From contig JAQENU010000008.1 of NCBI GenBank assembly GCA_027676805.1, positions 92,512 through 156,511 of the forward strand: a stretch of 64,000 nt of DNA. Reading direction: 5' to 3'. Numbering within the stretch: position 1 is the first letter of the stretch; the number at the start of each line of letters is the position of its first letter. Source of the DNA: Coprobacillaceae bacterium UN01-12pH3A (GTDB lineage: Bacteria; Bacillota_I; Bacilli_A; Erysipelotrichales; Coprobacillaceae). The notes beneath the pieces are model-generated. The model worked only from the letters and a program-made list of their open reading frames with translations. It had not been told where the DNA came from and ran no database searches. Positions 7,344 through 15,785 of the stretch are shown here, in pieces. The position numbers and the translations under genes are program-made.

Positions 7344-8571
7344 ATTTAAATAATGTATAAAGCTCTTTGATCGCAATCCCCTTTTCATCTGCGATTCGCT
7401 TTAAGTCTTCATATTCAGGATACAGATACGTATTTCCTTGGTGAGAGACTTCCTTTACTCTTATCTTTCCATACGGCGTATCTGCTTCTTTGATCTGACG
7501 CTCTAATACGGCTCGCTGTTCACGGCGATAACGCATCCCAATCGTTGTAGTCTGCTTAAAGATAATATCCTGCATAGCTTGCAGATTTTCTTCTTTGCAG
7601 ACAACCGTTAACCGATAAGCAGGACGGTTCTTTTTCATATAAATCGGAGTAAAGAAAGCATCCAAAGCCTTATTTTTGAATAATTGTTCTAAAGTGTATG
7701 CCAAGATTTCTCCATTGCAGTCATCAATATTCGTTTCTATGACTATGATGTCATCATCTTCTTTCTCGACTTCTCCATAGGCTACTTTTAAGACATTGGG
7801 AATCTTTAAATCCTTGGTTCCGCTTCCCCAGCCGATCTTTTCTACATTCATTGCCGGCATTGTACCATAACTGCTGGCAAGTTCAGCAATAATCGCGGCT
7901 CCAGTCGGCGTCACTAATTCCGTATCAATATCGATCTGTCTGGAAATGACATTGCTGGCAGCAAAGATTTCACTTGTAGCAGGTACCGGAACAGGAATCG
8001 TTCCATGAGCACATTCAATAAAGCCATATCCGTCATTGACAACACTGCTGTAAATAATATCCGGGGAAATTTTATCGATTAGTACGGCAGTTCCGATAAT
8101 ATCAACAATCGAGTCGACAGCACCCACCTCATGGAAATGAACATTTTCTAAGGTTTCATTATGCACCTTGCTTTCTGCTTTTGCGACACGTAAGAAAATA
8201 CGTTTTGCTAATGCTTTTGCCGATGGAGCAATTTCACTGTTGTCAATTATCTTGTTGACATCGAAAAGATTGCGGTGCACATGATGATGACTGTGGTCAT
8301 GGCTATGTTCTTCATGGTCATGTGGATGTTCATGGCTATGTCCTTCGTGATCATGATGGTGATGATGATCTATATTTTCTAAATGAACATCGACATAAGT
8401 CCCGGTAATCCCATTTTTCACACTTTTAGAAATATGAATATGATACCCGTCAACATGAAGCTTATTTAATTCATTTAGTAAATAAGTGTGATCTCCTAAA
8501 ATCTCTACTAAAGCCCCTAAGGTCATATTTCCGCTAATCCCGCTGGTGCAGTCAAAATATAATGCTTTCAT
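7342..8571 (-). CDS. larC: LarC, nickel insertion protein for the nickel-pincer cofactor
   Basis: A 409-residue protein that in the known pathway inserts nickel into the sulfur-bearing pincer nucleotide made by LarB and LarE. The family opening MKALYFDCTSGISGNMTLGAL is present. A His-rich loop with Asp and Glu (about residues 69-99) fits nickel storage or delivery, and GAVDSIVDIIGTAVLID is typical. The gene is one continuous frame, unlike Lactobacillus plantarum, where the product is split by a programmed frameshift. It overlaps larB by ATGA, indicating translational coupling. A terminator follows directly. Confidence 0.93.
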   Translation of the reverse strand: MKALYFDCTSGISGNMTLGALVEILGDHTYLLNELNKLHVDGYHIHISKSVKNGITGTYVDVHLENIDHHHHHDHEGHSHEHPHDHEEHSHDHSHHHVHRNLFDVNKIIDNSEIAPSAKALAKRIFLRVAKAESKVHNETLENVHFHEVGAVDSIVDIIGTAVLIDKISPDIIYSSVVNDGYGFIECAHGTIPVPVPATSEIFAASNVISRQIDIDTELVTPTGAAIIAELASSYGTMPAMNVEKIGWGSGTKDLKIPNVLKVAYGEVEKEDDDIIVIETNIDDCNGEILAYTLEQLFKNKALDAFFTPIYMKKNRPAYRLTVVCKEENLQAMQDIIFKQTTTIGMRYRREQRAVLERQIKEADTPYGKIRVKEVSHQGNTYLYPEYEDLKRIADEKGIAIKELYTLFK

Positions 8572-9311
8572 TCTTTCTTTCCTCCTAGATTATTAATGGT
8601 ATGCGCCATAAACCCGGCACCAAACCCATTATCAATATTAACAACACTGATTCCGCTGGCACAGCTGTTCAACATGGCTAATAAAGCAGCCAGTCCATTG
8701 AAATTTGCACCATACCCAACCGAAGTTGGAACTGCGATAACAGGTTTATCCGTCAAGCCACCAATGACCGAAGCCAATGCGCCTTCCATTCCTGCTATGG
8801 CGATAATAACATTTGCCTTTTTAATGACATCCATACGATGAAAAAGCCGATGAATGCCTGCAACGCCGACATCTGTAATCAATTCCACGTCATTGCCTAA
8901 ATATCCGGCGGTAATCGCTGCCTCTTTTGCAACAGGCAAATCAGATGTTCCAGCGCACGCCACGACAATCAAGCCTTTATTTTTGGGTCTTGGTATCTGA
9001 TCCAATAAAAATGTCTGAGCAAGCGCATCATAAACAAATTCGGGATAAAGCCCTTTTAAATAGTCATGCTTAGCTTCATCTAAGCGTGTGACTAAAATAT
9101 TAGGCACCTCATGATCCAACATATTTTGGATAATTCCGGCAATGTGTTCTTTGGTTTTTCCTGCCCCATAGATCACTTCCGGAGCCCCCGTTCTTTTTTC
9201 ACGATTAAAATCAATCGTTGCATAATCTAAGGGATTATCGATTAATTCACTCGCTTCCTCTATAGATAATTCATTCTTTTTAACCTTTTCTAATATTTCT
9301 TTTACTCTCAT
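8568..9311 (-). CDS. larB: LarB, nicotinate adenine dinucleotide carboxylase
   Basis: A 247-residue enzyme. In the known pathway it carboxylates and hydrolyses nicotinic acid adenine dinucleotide to give the pyridinium-bis-carboxylate intermediate. The C-terminal half resembles the PurE/AIR carboxylase fold (CAGTSDLPVAKEAAITAGYLG, AIAGMEGALASVIGGL, VPTSVGYGA). The reading frame opens at a GTG at 9320, but the ribosome binding site GAGAGGTGG points to the ATG at 9311. It lies between larE and larC on the same strand, with a 223-base gap to larE. Confidence 0.93.
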   Translation of the reverse strand: MRVKEILEKVKKNELSIEEASELIDNPLDYATIDFNREKRTGAPEVIYGAGKTKEHIAGIIQNMLDHEVPNILVTRLDEAKHDYLKGLYPEFVYDALAQTFLLDQIPRPKNKGLIVVACAGTSDLPVAKEAAITAGYLGNDVELITDVGVAGIHRLFHRMDVIKKANVIIAIAGMEGALASVIGGLTDKPVIAVPTSVGYGANFNGLAALLAMLNSCASGISVVNIDNGFGAGFMAHTINNLGGKKE

Positions 9312-9534
9312 CTTAACCACCTCTCATTCCTTATCTGTGTATGAATTCTTGATGAAACGCCAAAAAGTCCGGAAATCCTACCTTACCGCATAGTCAAGAG
9401 CTGCCAAAGCACGTGACAATGCGTTCTTCCCAGAATCGCAATATTAATGAAATTGTTTCCTTTATTAATTGCTTCATTGTTCCCTTTCGCAGTTATTTCT
9501 ATAACTCTTCATACACTTCACTATGCTGGAACAT

Positions 9535-10314
9535 TTATTTTTTATCATAGCTGCCACTTGTGATTCCATTCAAATCTAAGGTAACATACCGAAAGCCTAA
9601 AGCTTTTAATGCTTCTGCCACTTCTAAATGCTCCATCACTTTGGCAAAATCTTTCTTTTCTACTTCAATGCGTGCCAGTTCATCCTGCACCCTTACTCTT
9701 ACATAATAAATTCCTAATTGGTGAAATAACGCTTCAGCCTTATCCACTCTTTCTAATTTTTCTTTGGTTAAAAGCGTATCGTAGTCAAAACGTGATGCCA
9801 AGCATGCATTTGCCGGCTTATCATGCGTTACGATGCCTAATATTTTAGAATATTCTCTGATTTCTTGTTTACTTAGCTGACATTCTGCCATCGGTGATAA
9901 AATACCTAATTCTAAGCAAGCTTGAATACCCGGACGATAAACACCTTCATCATCTTTATTTTTACCGTCAAGAACATATTTAAAATCCTGTGCATGCGCC
10001 GCCTTAATTACCTTGCTCATGATCATCTTCTTGCAATGATAGCAACGGTCATGTGCATTATGTTTGAATTGCTCGACACTTAATACATCGATCGGAATCT
10101 CTACGTGCTGTACATCTTTTAACAGCGTTCTGGCTTCTGCCAAATCTTCGCTTGACATCATGTCTCCTACACACAATATCGCTAATACATTTTCCTTTCC
10201 CAATGTGTGTAGTGCAACATTTAATAAGAAATTAGAATCACATCCACCGCTGTATGCGATGGCAACTTTTTGATAAGCTGTTAGCCTTTGCTTTAATGTA
10301 TTTAATTTATCCAC
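9535..10314 (-). CDS. larE: LarE, ATP-dependent sulfur transferase
   Basis: A 259-residue PP-loop ATPase that adenylates the pincer intermediate and supplies sulfur. The PP-loop SGGCDS is at residues 22-27. CLASRF at 171-176 contains the Cys equivalent to the sacrificial cysteine of the Lactobacillus plantarum enzyme. That makes it the single-Cys, self-sacrificing type rather than a cluster-bearing type; this is inference from one motif. The start is GTG with AAAGGAG upstream. No lactate racemase gene (larA) is in the window, so the client enzyme is encoded elsewhere. Confidence 0.92.
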   Translation of the reverse strand: MDKLNTLKQRLTAYQKVAIAYSGGCDSNFLLNVALHTLGKENVLAILCVGDMMSSEDLAEARTLLKDVQHVEIPIDVLSVEQFKHNAHDRCYHCKKMIMSKVIKAAHAQDFKYVLDGKNKDDEGVYRPGIQACLELGILSPMAECQLSKQEIREYSKILGIVTHDKPANACLASRFDYDTLLTKEKLERVDKAEALFHQLGIYYVRVRVQDELARIEVEKKDFAKVMEHLEVAEALKALGFRYVTLDLNGITSGSYDKK

Positions 10315-10439
10315 TGGATGCTCCTTTCTTTCTATTTATCTTAATCCAAGAACAGATACCCTAAATTGGCTTGGCCACTCAAAATATATGAATATTTCAA
10401 ACAGGGAGTTTAAACACGATTCAATGAAGCAGCCAAGTA

Positions 10440-10805
10440 TTATAATTTCCCATTCATTGCCATCTGATGATAGCGATCAATCTTATAATTTAATTTATCC
10501 AATGTATCATTCATTTCATTAATACGTTCAATTAAGCGGTCACGTTGTTCTTCCAGCAAAGCCTGCCGAGCAAAATAGGTTTCATCCCCCTGACGATACA
10601 GTTCCATATATTCAAGAAGAACCTCGATCGGAAGTCCCGCAGCTCGCATACATTTTACAAACTGAATCCATTTTAAATCCTCTTCCTGATAGTCACGAAT
10701 GCCACTTTTATTTTTATGAATAGGCGGAATTAATCCAATTCTTTCATAATATCGAAGCGTATCACTGGAAAGGCAAAACTGTCTGCTTACTTCTGCAATC
10801 GTCAT
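10440..10805 (-). CDS. MerR-family regulator, AdhR-like
   Basis: A 121-residue regulator: winged helix (MTIAEVSRQFCLSSDTLRYYERIGLIPP), then a dimerisation coiled coil. A Cys at position 52 (FVKCMRAAG) matches the conserved Cys52 of Bacillus subtilis AdhR, which responds to aldehydes (family knowledge). The longer frame to 10835 would start inside its own promoter, and GGAGGTG sits just before the ATG at 10805, so the shorter form is preferred. The promoter contains the palindrome CTTAGAGTTAACTCGAAG, nearly identical to that of the reductase operon. Autoregulation plus control of that operon is the simplest reading. Confidence 0.85.
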   Translation of the reverse strand: MTIAEVSRQFCLSSDTLRYYERIGLIPPIHKNKSGIRDYQEEDLKWIQFVKCMRAAGLPIEVLLEYMELYRQGDETYFARQALLEEQRDRLIERINEMNDTLDKLNYKIDRYHQMAMNGKL

Positions 10806-10826
10806 TTTCACCACCTCCATGCTTCT

Positions 10827-10857
10827 ACGATACACCTTCGAGTTAACTCTAAGTCAA
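10827..10857 (-). promoter_or_regulatory. MerR-type autoregulatory promoter
   Basis: TTGACT (10852-10857), a 19-base spacer and TATCGT (10827-10832). The spacer covers CTTAGAGTTAACTCGAAG, one base off the operator arms seen at the reductase promoter. Confidence 0.82.
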
Positions 10858-10887
10858 GTTTTTTTGCAGACTTTTTTTACTTTTCCC

Positions 10888-10915
10888 TTGTGATGCAGAA
10901 GAATAGTGCTATAAT
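10888..10915 (+). promoter_or_regulatory. Promoter of the carbonic anhydrase gene
   Basis: TTGTGA (10888-10893), a 16-base spacer and a perfect TATAAT (10910-10915). GGAGG follows a few bases later, before the ATG at 10936. Confidence 0.7.
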
Positions 10916-10935
10916 CCCAAGAAGGAGGAAATCAT

Positions 10936-11478
10936 ATGATGGATGACATTTTACACTATAACAAACAATTTGTTGAAAATAAAAAATATAAACCTTACGA
11001 AACCGGTAAATACCCTAAAAAGAAGCTCGCTATCGTGACCTGCATGGATACCCGTCTGACTGAACTGCTGCCGGCGGCTTTGGGACTTAAAAACGGAGAT
11101 GCCAAGATTATTAAAAATGCCGGTGGTATGATCACTCATCCATTTGGCAGTGCGGTCAGGAGCTTGCTGATTGCGATTTATGAACTTGGGGTACAGGATA
11201 TTATGATAATCGGGCATACAGACTGTGGCGTTCAGTCTGTCGATTATGAAGCAATGATTCATAAAATGAAAGCAAGAGGCATTAAAGAAGATTCCATTGA
11301 TTTCGTTAAATATTGCGGAGTTCAATTTGAAAGCTGGCTGGCCGGGTTTAAAGATGCCAACACTGCCGTCAAGCAAAGTGTGGAAATGCTGGAAAAGCAT
11401 CCTTTGATTCCTGAAGATATTCATATTTATGGCTATATTATGGATTCTCTTACCGGTGAGTTAATGCCCGTAAAATAA
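10936..11478 (+). CDS. Beta-class carbonic anhydrase
   Basis: A 180-residue zinc enzyme interconverting CO2 and bicarbonate. The zinc and active-site motif CMDTR (Cys36, Asp38, Arg40) and GHTDCG (His94, Cys97) are intact, so the usual Cys-His-Cys zinc set and the Asp-Arg dyad are all present. NAGG at 61-64 is also typical. The length is that of the short bacterial beta-CA group. GGAGGAAATCAT precedes the ATG. It is a monocistronic gene with its own promoter and terminator, divergent from the merR gene. Confidence 0.9.
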   Translation: MMDDILHYNKQFVENKKYKPYETGKYPKKKLAIVTCMDTRLTELLPAALGLKNGDAKIIKNAGGMITHPFGSAVRSLLIAIYELGVQDIMIIGHTDCGVQSVDYEAMIHKMKARGIKEDSIDFVKYCGVQFESWLAGFKDANTAVKQSVEMLEKHPLIPEDIHIYGYIMDSLTGELMPVK

Positions 11479-11486
11479 AATATTGA

Positions 11487-11520
11487 ATCAGAAGAATCGT
11501 CATGATTTTTCTGATCTTTT
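11487..11520 (+). terminator. Terminator of the carbonic anhydrase gene
   Basis: A 12-bp stem with one wobble, ATCAGAAGAATC (11487-11498) with GATTTTTCTGAT (11504-11515), a 5-base loop and CTTTT. Confidence 0.75.
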
Positions 11521-11567
11521 CATATATCAATTCAACTAATAAAAATAGCTAGGAAAGAGGAAAAAAC

Positions 11568-12257
11568 ATGAATAAGATATTACTCATTGACGATGACAAG
11601 GATTTATGTCACTTATTGGAACGTGAACTAAAAAAAGAAAACTTTAGTGTATTTGCATGTTATGATGGGGGAACCGGGCTTGATACTTTTAAAATACACG
11701 ATTTTCAGCTTGTTGTCTTAGATATAATGCTTCCTGTTATGAATGGATATGAAGTATTAGCGGAAATCAGAAAATTAGATAATGTCCCCGTGTTAATGCT
11801 GACTGCAAAAGACTCAGAAATTGATAAAGTATCCGGATTAAGATTAGGAGCCGATGATTATTTAACAAAGCCATTTTTAATGGCTGAATTTATCGCTAGG
11901 GTACAATCTCTTATCAGAAGATTTACTGTTTTTAATAATACAGGAGAAAAAGTAATTTTGGATTTTAAAGGACTGCATATCGATGTATCTTTAAGAACCG
12001 TACTTGTCAATAATAATCCCGTAAGTCTGACAGCTAAAGAATTTGATTTGCTGTATTTTCTTGCATCCAATCAAGGAAAAGTCTTTACCAAAGAACAAAT
12101 TTATACACATGTTTGGAACAGTGATTATGCTTTTGATGATAGAAATATTATGTCTTTTATCAGTAAACTGCGTAAAAAAATTAAAAATGAAGAACAACAC
12201 ATAGACTATATACAAACGATTCACAGAATAGGCTATCGGTTCAGCTTAGGAGTCTAA
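11568..12257 (+). CDS. OmpR/PhoB-family response regulator
   Basis: A 229-residue regulator: receiver domain (IDDD at 7-10, phosphoacceptor Asp52 in VVLDIMLP, conserved Lys in DYLTKPF), then a winged-helix DNA-binding domain ending with GYRFSLGV. It is the first gene of a four-gene set with a sensor kinase and an ABC transporter. Such sets in Firmicutes usually sense and export peptide antibiotics or lantibiotics. The kinase starts 2 bases after its stop. The ligand is not evident from sequence. Confidence 0.92.
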   Translation: MNKILLIDDDKDLCHLLERELKKENFSVFACYDGGTGLDTFKIHDFQLVVLDIMLPVMNGYEVLAEIRKLDNVPVLMLTAKDSEIDKVSGLRLGADDYLTKPFLMAEFIARVQSLIRRFTVFNNTGEKVILDFKGLHIDVSLRTVLVNNNPVSLTAKEFDLLYFLASNQGKVFTKEQIYTHVWNSDYAFDDRNIMSFISKLRKKIKNEEQHIDYIQTIHRIGYRFSLGV

Positions 12258-12259
12258 CA

Positions 12260-13174
12260 ATGCTATATCTCATCATCACTCTCTGTTTTTTTATTCTAAT
12301 ACTCCTATATCGTATTTATCGGACAAAAAGAAAGATAGAAAATATTGTTGTCATCTTAGATGATATTTATTCAGGTAATTTAGACAGACGGTTGTTGGAT
12401 AATCCCGACACCCTCACCAGTCCTCTTGTTTACAAAATCAATGAAATTGTTATAAAGGATAAAAATAAACTCTTAGAATTAAACAAAGCAGAAAAAGCAT
12501 ATAAAAAATTAGTGACCAGCTTATCTCATGATATACGCACTCCCTTAACCTCTCTCATCGGATACTTAGAGGTCTTAGAAAAAGAGAATATCCCTATTGA
12601 AGAACAACAGCGATATTTAGAGATTGCCAAGGAAAAGGCTTTGAATCTTAGTACCTATATACAAGCGCTGTTTGATTGGTTGAAATTAGAGTCGGGCGAG
12701 TGGGCATATGATTTTAAAAAAGAAAATATTTATGAATTAACACGATTAATTCTTGCAGACTGGATCATAAAACTTGAAGAAAATAATATAGATTATAATT
12801 TTGATATACCAGAAGAAGCACTATATATTATTATTGATAAAAGTGCTTTTAATAGAATTATCAATAATCTGTTAGCAAATATGATTAAACATAGCCAGAC
12901 AGACAAGCTTGTCATAAAAATTAGCGATAAGGTCAATGAAGTGCAAATAGTCATCACGGACAATAGTATTGGAATATCAGAAAAGGATTTGCCATTTATA
13001 TTTAACCGTTTATACAAGTGTGATACCTCACGCACAGAAAACAGCAATGGCTTAGGGCTTGCGATTGCCAAAGAATTAACTAATGCATTAAACGGGGGCA
13101 TTGAGGCAGATAGTCGCTATGGTGAAGGAACAACTTTTATATTAAGATTTTCAAAAAACATGAATACTGCATAA
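12260..13174 (+). CDS. Sensor histidine kinase
   Basis: A 304-residue kinase with a single N-terminal membrane helix (about residues 2-20) and hardly any external loop. It then has a dimerisation domain with SLSHDIRTPLTSL (phospho-His90) and an ATPase domain (N-box NNLLANMIKH, GISEKDLPFIF, GLGLAIAKEL). The lack of a sensor domain suggests that it detects its signal in the membrane or through the partner transporter. It is coupled to the response regulator upstream and followed by the ABC genes. Confidence 0.9.
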   Translation: MLYLIITLCFFILILLYRIYRTKRKIENIVVILDDIYSGNLDRRLLDNPDTLTSPLVYKINEIVIKDKNKLLELNKAEKAYKKLVTSLSHDIRTPLTSLIGYLEVLEKENIPIEEQQRYLEIAKEKALNLSTYIQALFDWLKLESGEWAYDFKKENIYELTRLILADWIIKLEENNIDYNFDIPEEALYIIIDKSAFNRIINNLLANMIKHSQTDKLVIKISDKVNEVQIVITDNSIGISEKDLPFIFNRLYKCDTSRTENSNGLGLAIAKELTNALNGGIEADSRYGEGTTFILRFSKNMNTA

Positions 13175-13235
13175 TTATGGCAAGGTTTTGGTAAGGTTTG
13201 TATGGTTTAATTGTAGTAAAGGAAGGAGGAAAGCT

Positions 13236-14162
13236 ATGAAAAAAGAAATTATTCTTTCCACAAAACAATTAACAAAAAAATATGGGGATGTCATGGCTGT
13301 TGAACAAATAAATTTAAAAGTTAAAAAGGAACGCATCTATGGTTTATTAGGAAGAAACGGTGCTGGCAAAACTACCACAATGAAAATGATTCTTGGTCTT
13401 ATTTCTATTTCATCAGGGGAAATAGAAATTTTTGGGAAACCAATAAAAGGAAACGAAAAAAACATCTATACTCGAATCGGTTCTATTATAGAAACTCCCA
13501 GTTTTTATTCCTATTTAACCGGTACAGAAAATTTGGAAATATCTTCAAGATTAAGAGGAACAATTCAAAAGGATTCTGTGAAAAGCGCATTAAAAAAAGT
13601 TGGACTTCCTTATAAAGATAAGAAGCCTTTTGCTTCCTATTCATTAGGTATGAAACAGCGTTTGGGAATTGCCAACGCTATTTTGAATGATCCTGAGATT
13701 CTGATATTAGATGAACCAACCAATGGGCTTGATCCTGTCGGAATCGTTGAGATCAGAAATCTTTTGCACAAGCTGTGTCATGAACAGGGAAAAACAATTA
13801 TTATTTCAAGTCATATTTTATCTGAAATTTCTCTGCTGGCAGATGATATTGGGATCATTCATCATGGACACTTATTGAAAGAGATTTCTATGAATGAACT
13901 GGAAGAAAAAAACAAGAAGTTTATTGAGATTAAAGTGAATTCGGTTTCTAAAGCAACACAATTATTAGAAAATGTAATGAAGTGTAAAAACTATTCCGTG
14001 ACAGATAAAAACTGTATCGAGATATATGATGAAACTTTAGATACAAAAGATATAGCAAATTGTTTAGTGACTCATGGTGTTGGATTGTCATCTTTGTATT
14101 TTAAACATGAAACATTGGAAGATTACTTCACTTCATTGACTGGAGGGGAAAAATTTGAATAA
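13236..14162 (+). CDS. ABC transporter ATP-binding protein (BcrA/lantibiotic-protection type)
   Basis: A 308-residue ATPase. Walker A GRNGAGKTT lies at 39-47, and a signature-type motif YSLGMKQRLGIANAI and Walker B ILILDEPTNGLDP are present. An extra C-terminal region of about 90 residues is typical of the BcrA/Nod-type group. The frame is open from 13188, but GGAAGGAGG lies just before the ATG at 13236. The stop overlaps the permease start by 8 bases, so the two are translationally coupled. It probably exports or expels an antimicrobial peptide or antibiotic; this is inferred from context. Confidence 0.9.
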   Translation: MKKEIILSTKQLTKKYGDVMAVEQINLKVKKERIYGLLGRNGAGKTTTMKMILGLISISSGEIEIFGKPIKGNEKNIYTRIGSIIETPSFYSYLTGTENLEISSRLRGTIQKDSVKSALKKVGLPYKDKKPFASYSLGMKQRLGIANAILNDPEILILDEPTNGLDPVGIVEIRNLLHKLCHEQGKTIIISSHILSEISLLADDIGIIHHGHLLKEISMNELEEKNKKFIEIKVNSVSKATQLLENVMKCKNYSVTDKNCIEIYDETLDTKDIANCLVTHGVGLSSLYFKHETLEDYFTSLTGGEKFE

Positions 14163-14886
14163 TGCATTTCAGACAGAAATTCTAAAACTTAAAAAAAATA
14201 AAATGGCTTTTATAGGATTTATCATTACAATTTCCATTCCTGTTTTATTGGTTTTGAAATCACTTTTAATCGATAAAACAAAAATAGAATATTTGGAATG
14301 GATTCAAACCGTTTCTATGCTAGTAAATATAGTCTTACCTATTATGAGTGGATTTTTTATAACACAGTCTATCCAAAAAGAATACGGTGAAAAAACAATT
14401 ATCAATATTATTACAGCACCTGTAAACAGAGGAGTTTTCGTGTTAAGTAAAATTGCGGTTTGGTTTTGTTGGTATTTAGTGGTGATGCTTGCTGCTGAAT
14501 GTCTCACAATATTCGGTTCATTTATTTTGTTTTCTTCACAGGTTACCCATACTACTATCTATTTTACGATCCAATTACTGACACAGATAGGCATTTTAAG
14601 TTTTATTGCTTTCCTCCCTATTATTTGGCTTGCTATAAAACAGCGTACTTTATTCTATCCAACCATGCTGTGTACTTTATTCTTTGTATTATTGCAATCG
14701 GTTGGACTGCAAGTATCAGAGGAATTGCTTCCAACAGCAAGTTTCATCCCATGGCTGGCGGTTCAAATATCTACGATGCTGCCAATTAACAGTCAATATT
14801 TATATATTTGTATCGGCTCAATACTTTGTACCGGACTGCTTGGAAGTATTTTAGCCATCCGTGAATTTAATAAGCAGGATTTATAA
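14155..14886 (+). CDS. ABC transporter permease (six-helix type)
   Basis: A 243-residue membrane protein with six predicted hydrophobic segments, like the ABC-2 type permeases paired with BcrA-like ATPases. The start is TTG at 14155, inside the end of the ATPase gene, with GGAGGGG just upstream; there is no in-frame ATG nearby. It is the last gene of the regulator-kinase-ATPase-permease set. No terminator is obvious directly after it. Confidence 0.85.
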   Translation: MNNAFQTEILKLKKNKMAFIGFIITISIPVLLVLKSLLIDKTKIEYLEWIQTVSMLVNIVLPIMSGFFITQSIQKEYGEKTIINIITAPVNRGVFVLSKIAVWFCWYLVVMLAAECLTIFGSFILFSSQVTHTTIYFTIQLLTQIGILSFIAFLPIIWLAIKQRTLFYPTMLCTLFFVLLQSVGLQVSEELLPTASFIPWLAVQISTMLPINSQYLYICIGSILCTGLLGSILAIREFNKQDL

Positions 14887-15057
14887 TGTAAACGTTATTT
14901 AAAATGACAGATGTCGGATCGCATATAAGTGAATTATATTTTCTCTATAATAGATGCAGTGACACATAATGTAACAGAAAAGTTCTTTTTTAAGCAATCA
15001 GCTAGAGTTGCAAACAACTATTATCTTTAACCGTTTTCTATATTTAAATTTAGGATG

Positions 15058-15085
15058 TTGCTTAAACAAAAAATCGTGTTAGAAT
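15058..15085 (+). promoter_or_regulatory. Promoter of the DUF4177 gene
   Basis: TTGCTT (15058-15063), a 16-base spacer and TAGAAT (15080-15085). AAAGGAGAG follows before the ATG at 15114. Confidence 0.5.
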
Positions 15086-15113
15086 GAAATAAAAGAATAA
15101 AGGAGAGCAACGA

Positions 15114-15305
15114 ATGAAAAAATATGAATATGTCAGTCTAAGTTATTCCTCTTCAAACACGGTAATGGCAGTAATGCATCAGCATCGGGATATTATTGAT
15201 CAATATGCACAAAAAGGATATATCTATATTGGCATGATTCCAACAGAAATCAGTGCTAATGGCTGTATTCGAAAAATTGATCTGATTTTTGAGGTGGGAA
15301 AATAG
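15114..15305 (+). CDS. DUF4177-type small protein
   Basis: A 63-residue protein. The opening KKYEYVSLSY, the central QYAQKGYIYIGMIPTEI and the end KIDLIFEV match the DUF4177 pattern, a small alpha/beta domain of unknown role. It has its own promoter and a good ribosome binding site. A membrane protein gene follows after 2 bases, so the two are probably translated together. No function can be assigned. Confidence 0.7.
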   Translation: MKKYEYVSLSYSSSNTVMAVMHQHRDIIDQYAQKGYIYIGMIPTEISANGCIRKIDLIFEVGK

Positions 15306-15307
15306 TC

Positions 15308-15643
15308 ATGGATTTGTTTTATAATATTTGTGTAGGCATTTCTCTGGGGATCATTGGCGGTTTTTTAGCCGGAGCCCTGCGTTTAGCGTTTAAAAAGAAT
15401 TACAGTGAACAGCAAGTAGCCGTGACTGGGCATATGATAAAGATTATCGCCAATGTAATGAAGTATCTTACTTTTCTCTTTTTGATCTTAGGCTTTATTT
15501 GGTGTGTCTACTTTTTGATTTTAGGAGCAGTGATGCCTGATCAGGCAGAATATGCAACCAACATGTCACAGCTTATTGTGTCTGTACTGACAATCATTTC
15601 TATCATCTTTGCTTTTTTCGAGTTTCTGCGACGAGCAAAGTAA
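15308..15643 (+). CDS. Small membrane protein of unknown function
   Basis: A 111-residue protein with three likely membrane helices (about residues 5-25, 48-72 and 88-106) and a short basic tail. It starts 2 bases after the DUF4177 stop and ends just before a terminator, so the two form a short operon. I do not recognise the family. Confidence 0.7.
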   Translation: MDLFYNICVGISLGIIGGFLAGALRLAFKKNYSEQQVAVTGHMIKIIANVMKYLTFLFLILGFIWCVYFLILGAVMPDQAEYATNMSQLIVSVLTIISIIFAFFEFLRRAK

Positions 15644-15649
15644 GTTCAT

Positions 15650-15680
15650 AATAAAGGCTCTTGGGAGTCTTTATTTTATT
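15650..15680 (+). terminator. Terminator of the DUF4177 operon
   Basis: An 11-bp stem with one wobble, AATAAAGGCTC (15650-15660) with GAGTCTTTATT (15665-15675), loop TTGG, then TTATT. Confidence 0.75.
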
Positions 15681-15728
15681 TATTCTATCTGCAGTTGAAT
15701 TCAGCAGTGAAATTCTAGCAATGCGTTA

Positions 15729-15758
15729 TTGAGTTTGTTTTGCTTCATCGATTATAAT
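15729..15758 (+). promoter_or_regulatory. Promoter of the HTH-PurM fusion gene
   Basis: TTGAGT (15729-15734), an 18-base spacer and TATAAT (15753-15758). It lies 27 bases upstream of the ATG at 15786, so the longer open frame starting at 15729 is not the real coding region. Confidence 0.55.
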
Positions 15759-15785
15759 CAAGATAGAAAGCAAGGAGGACATCAT

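Noticed and set aside
7342..8571. Programmed frameshift in larC as in Lactobacillus plantarum
   Set aside because: The gene is one open frame of 409 codons, so no frameshift is needed.
9321..9534. A nickel riboswitch upstream of larB
   Set aside because: I could not find the paired helices and conserved modules of a known metal riboswitch. Protein-like fragments in shifted frames explain the stretch at least as well.
10951..11424. A 157-codon minus-strand frame over the carbonic anhydrase gene
   Set aside because: The plus strand encodes all carbonic anhydrase motifs. The antisense frame has no recognisable domain.
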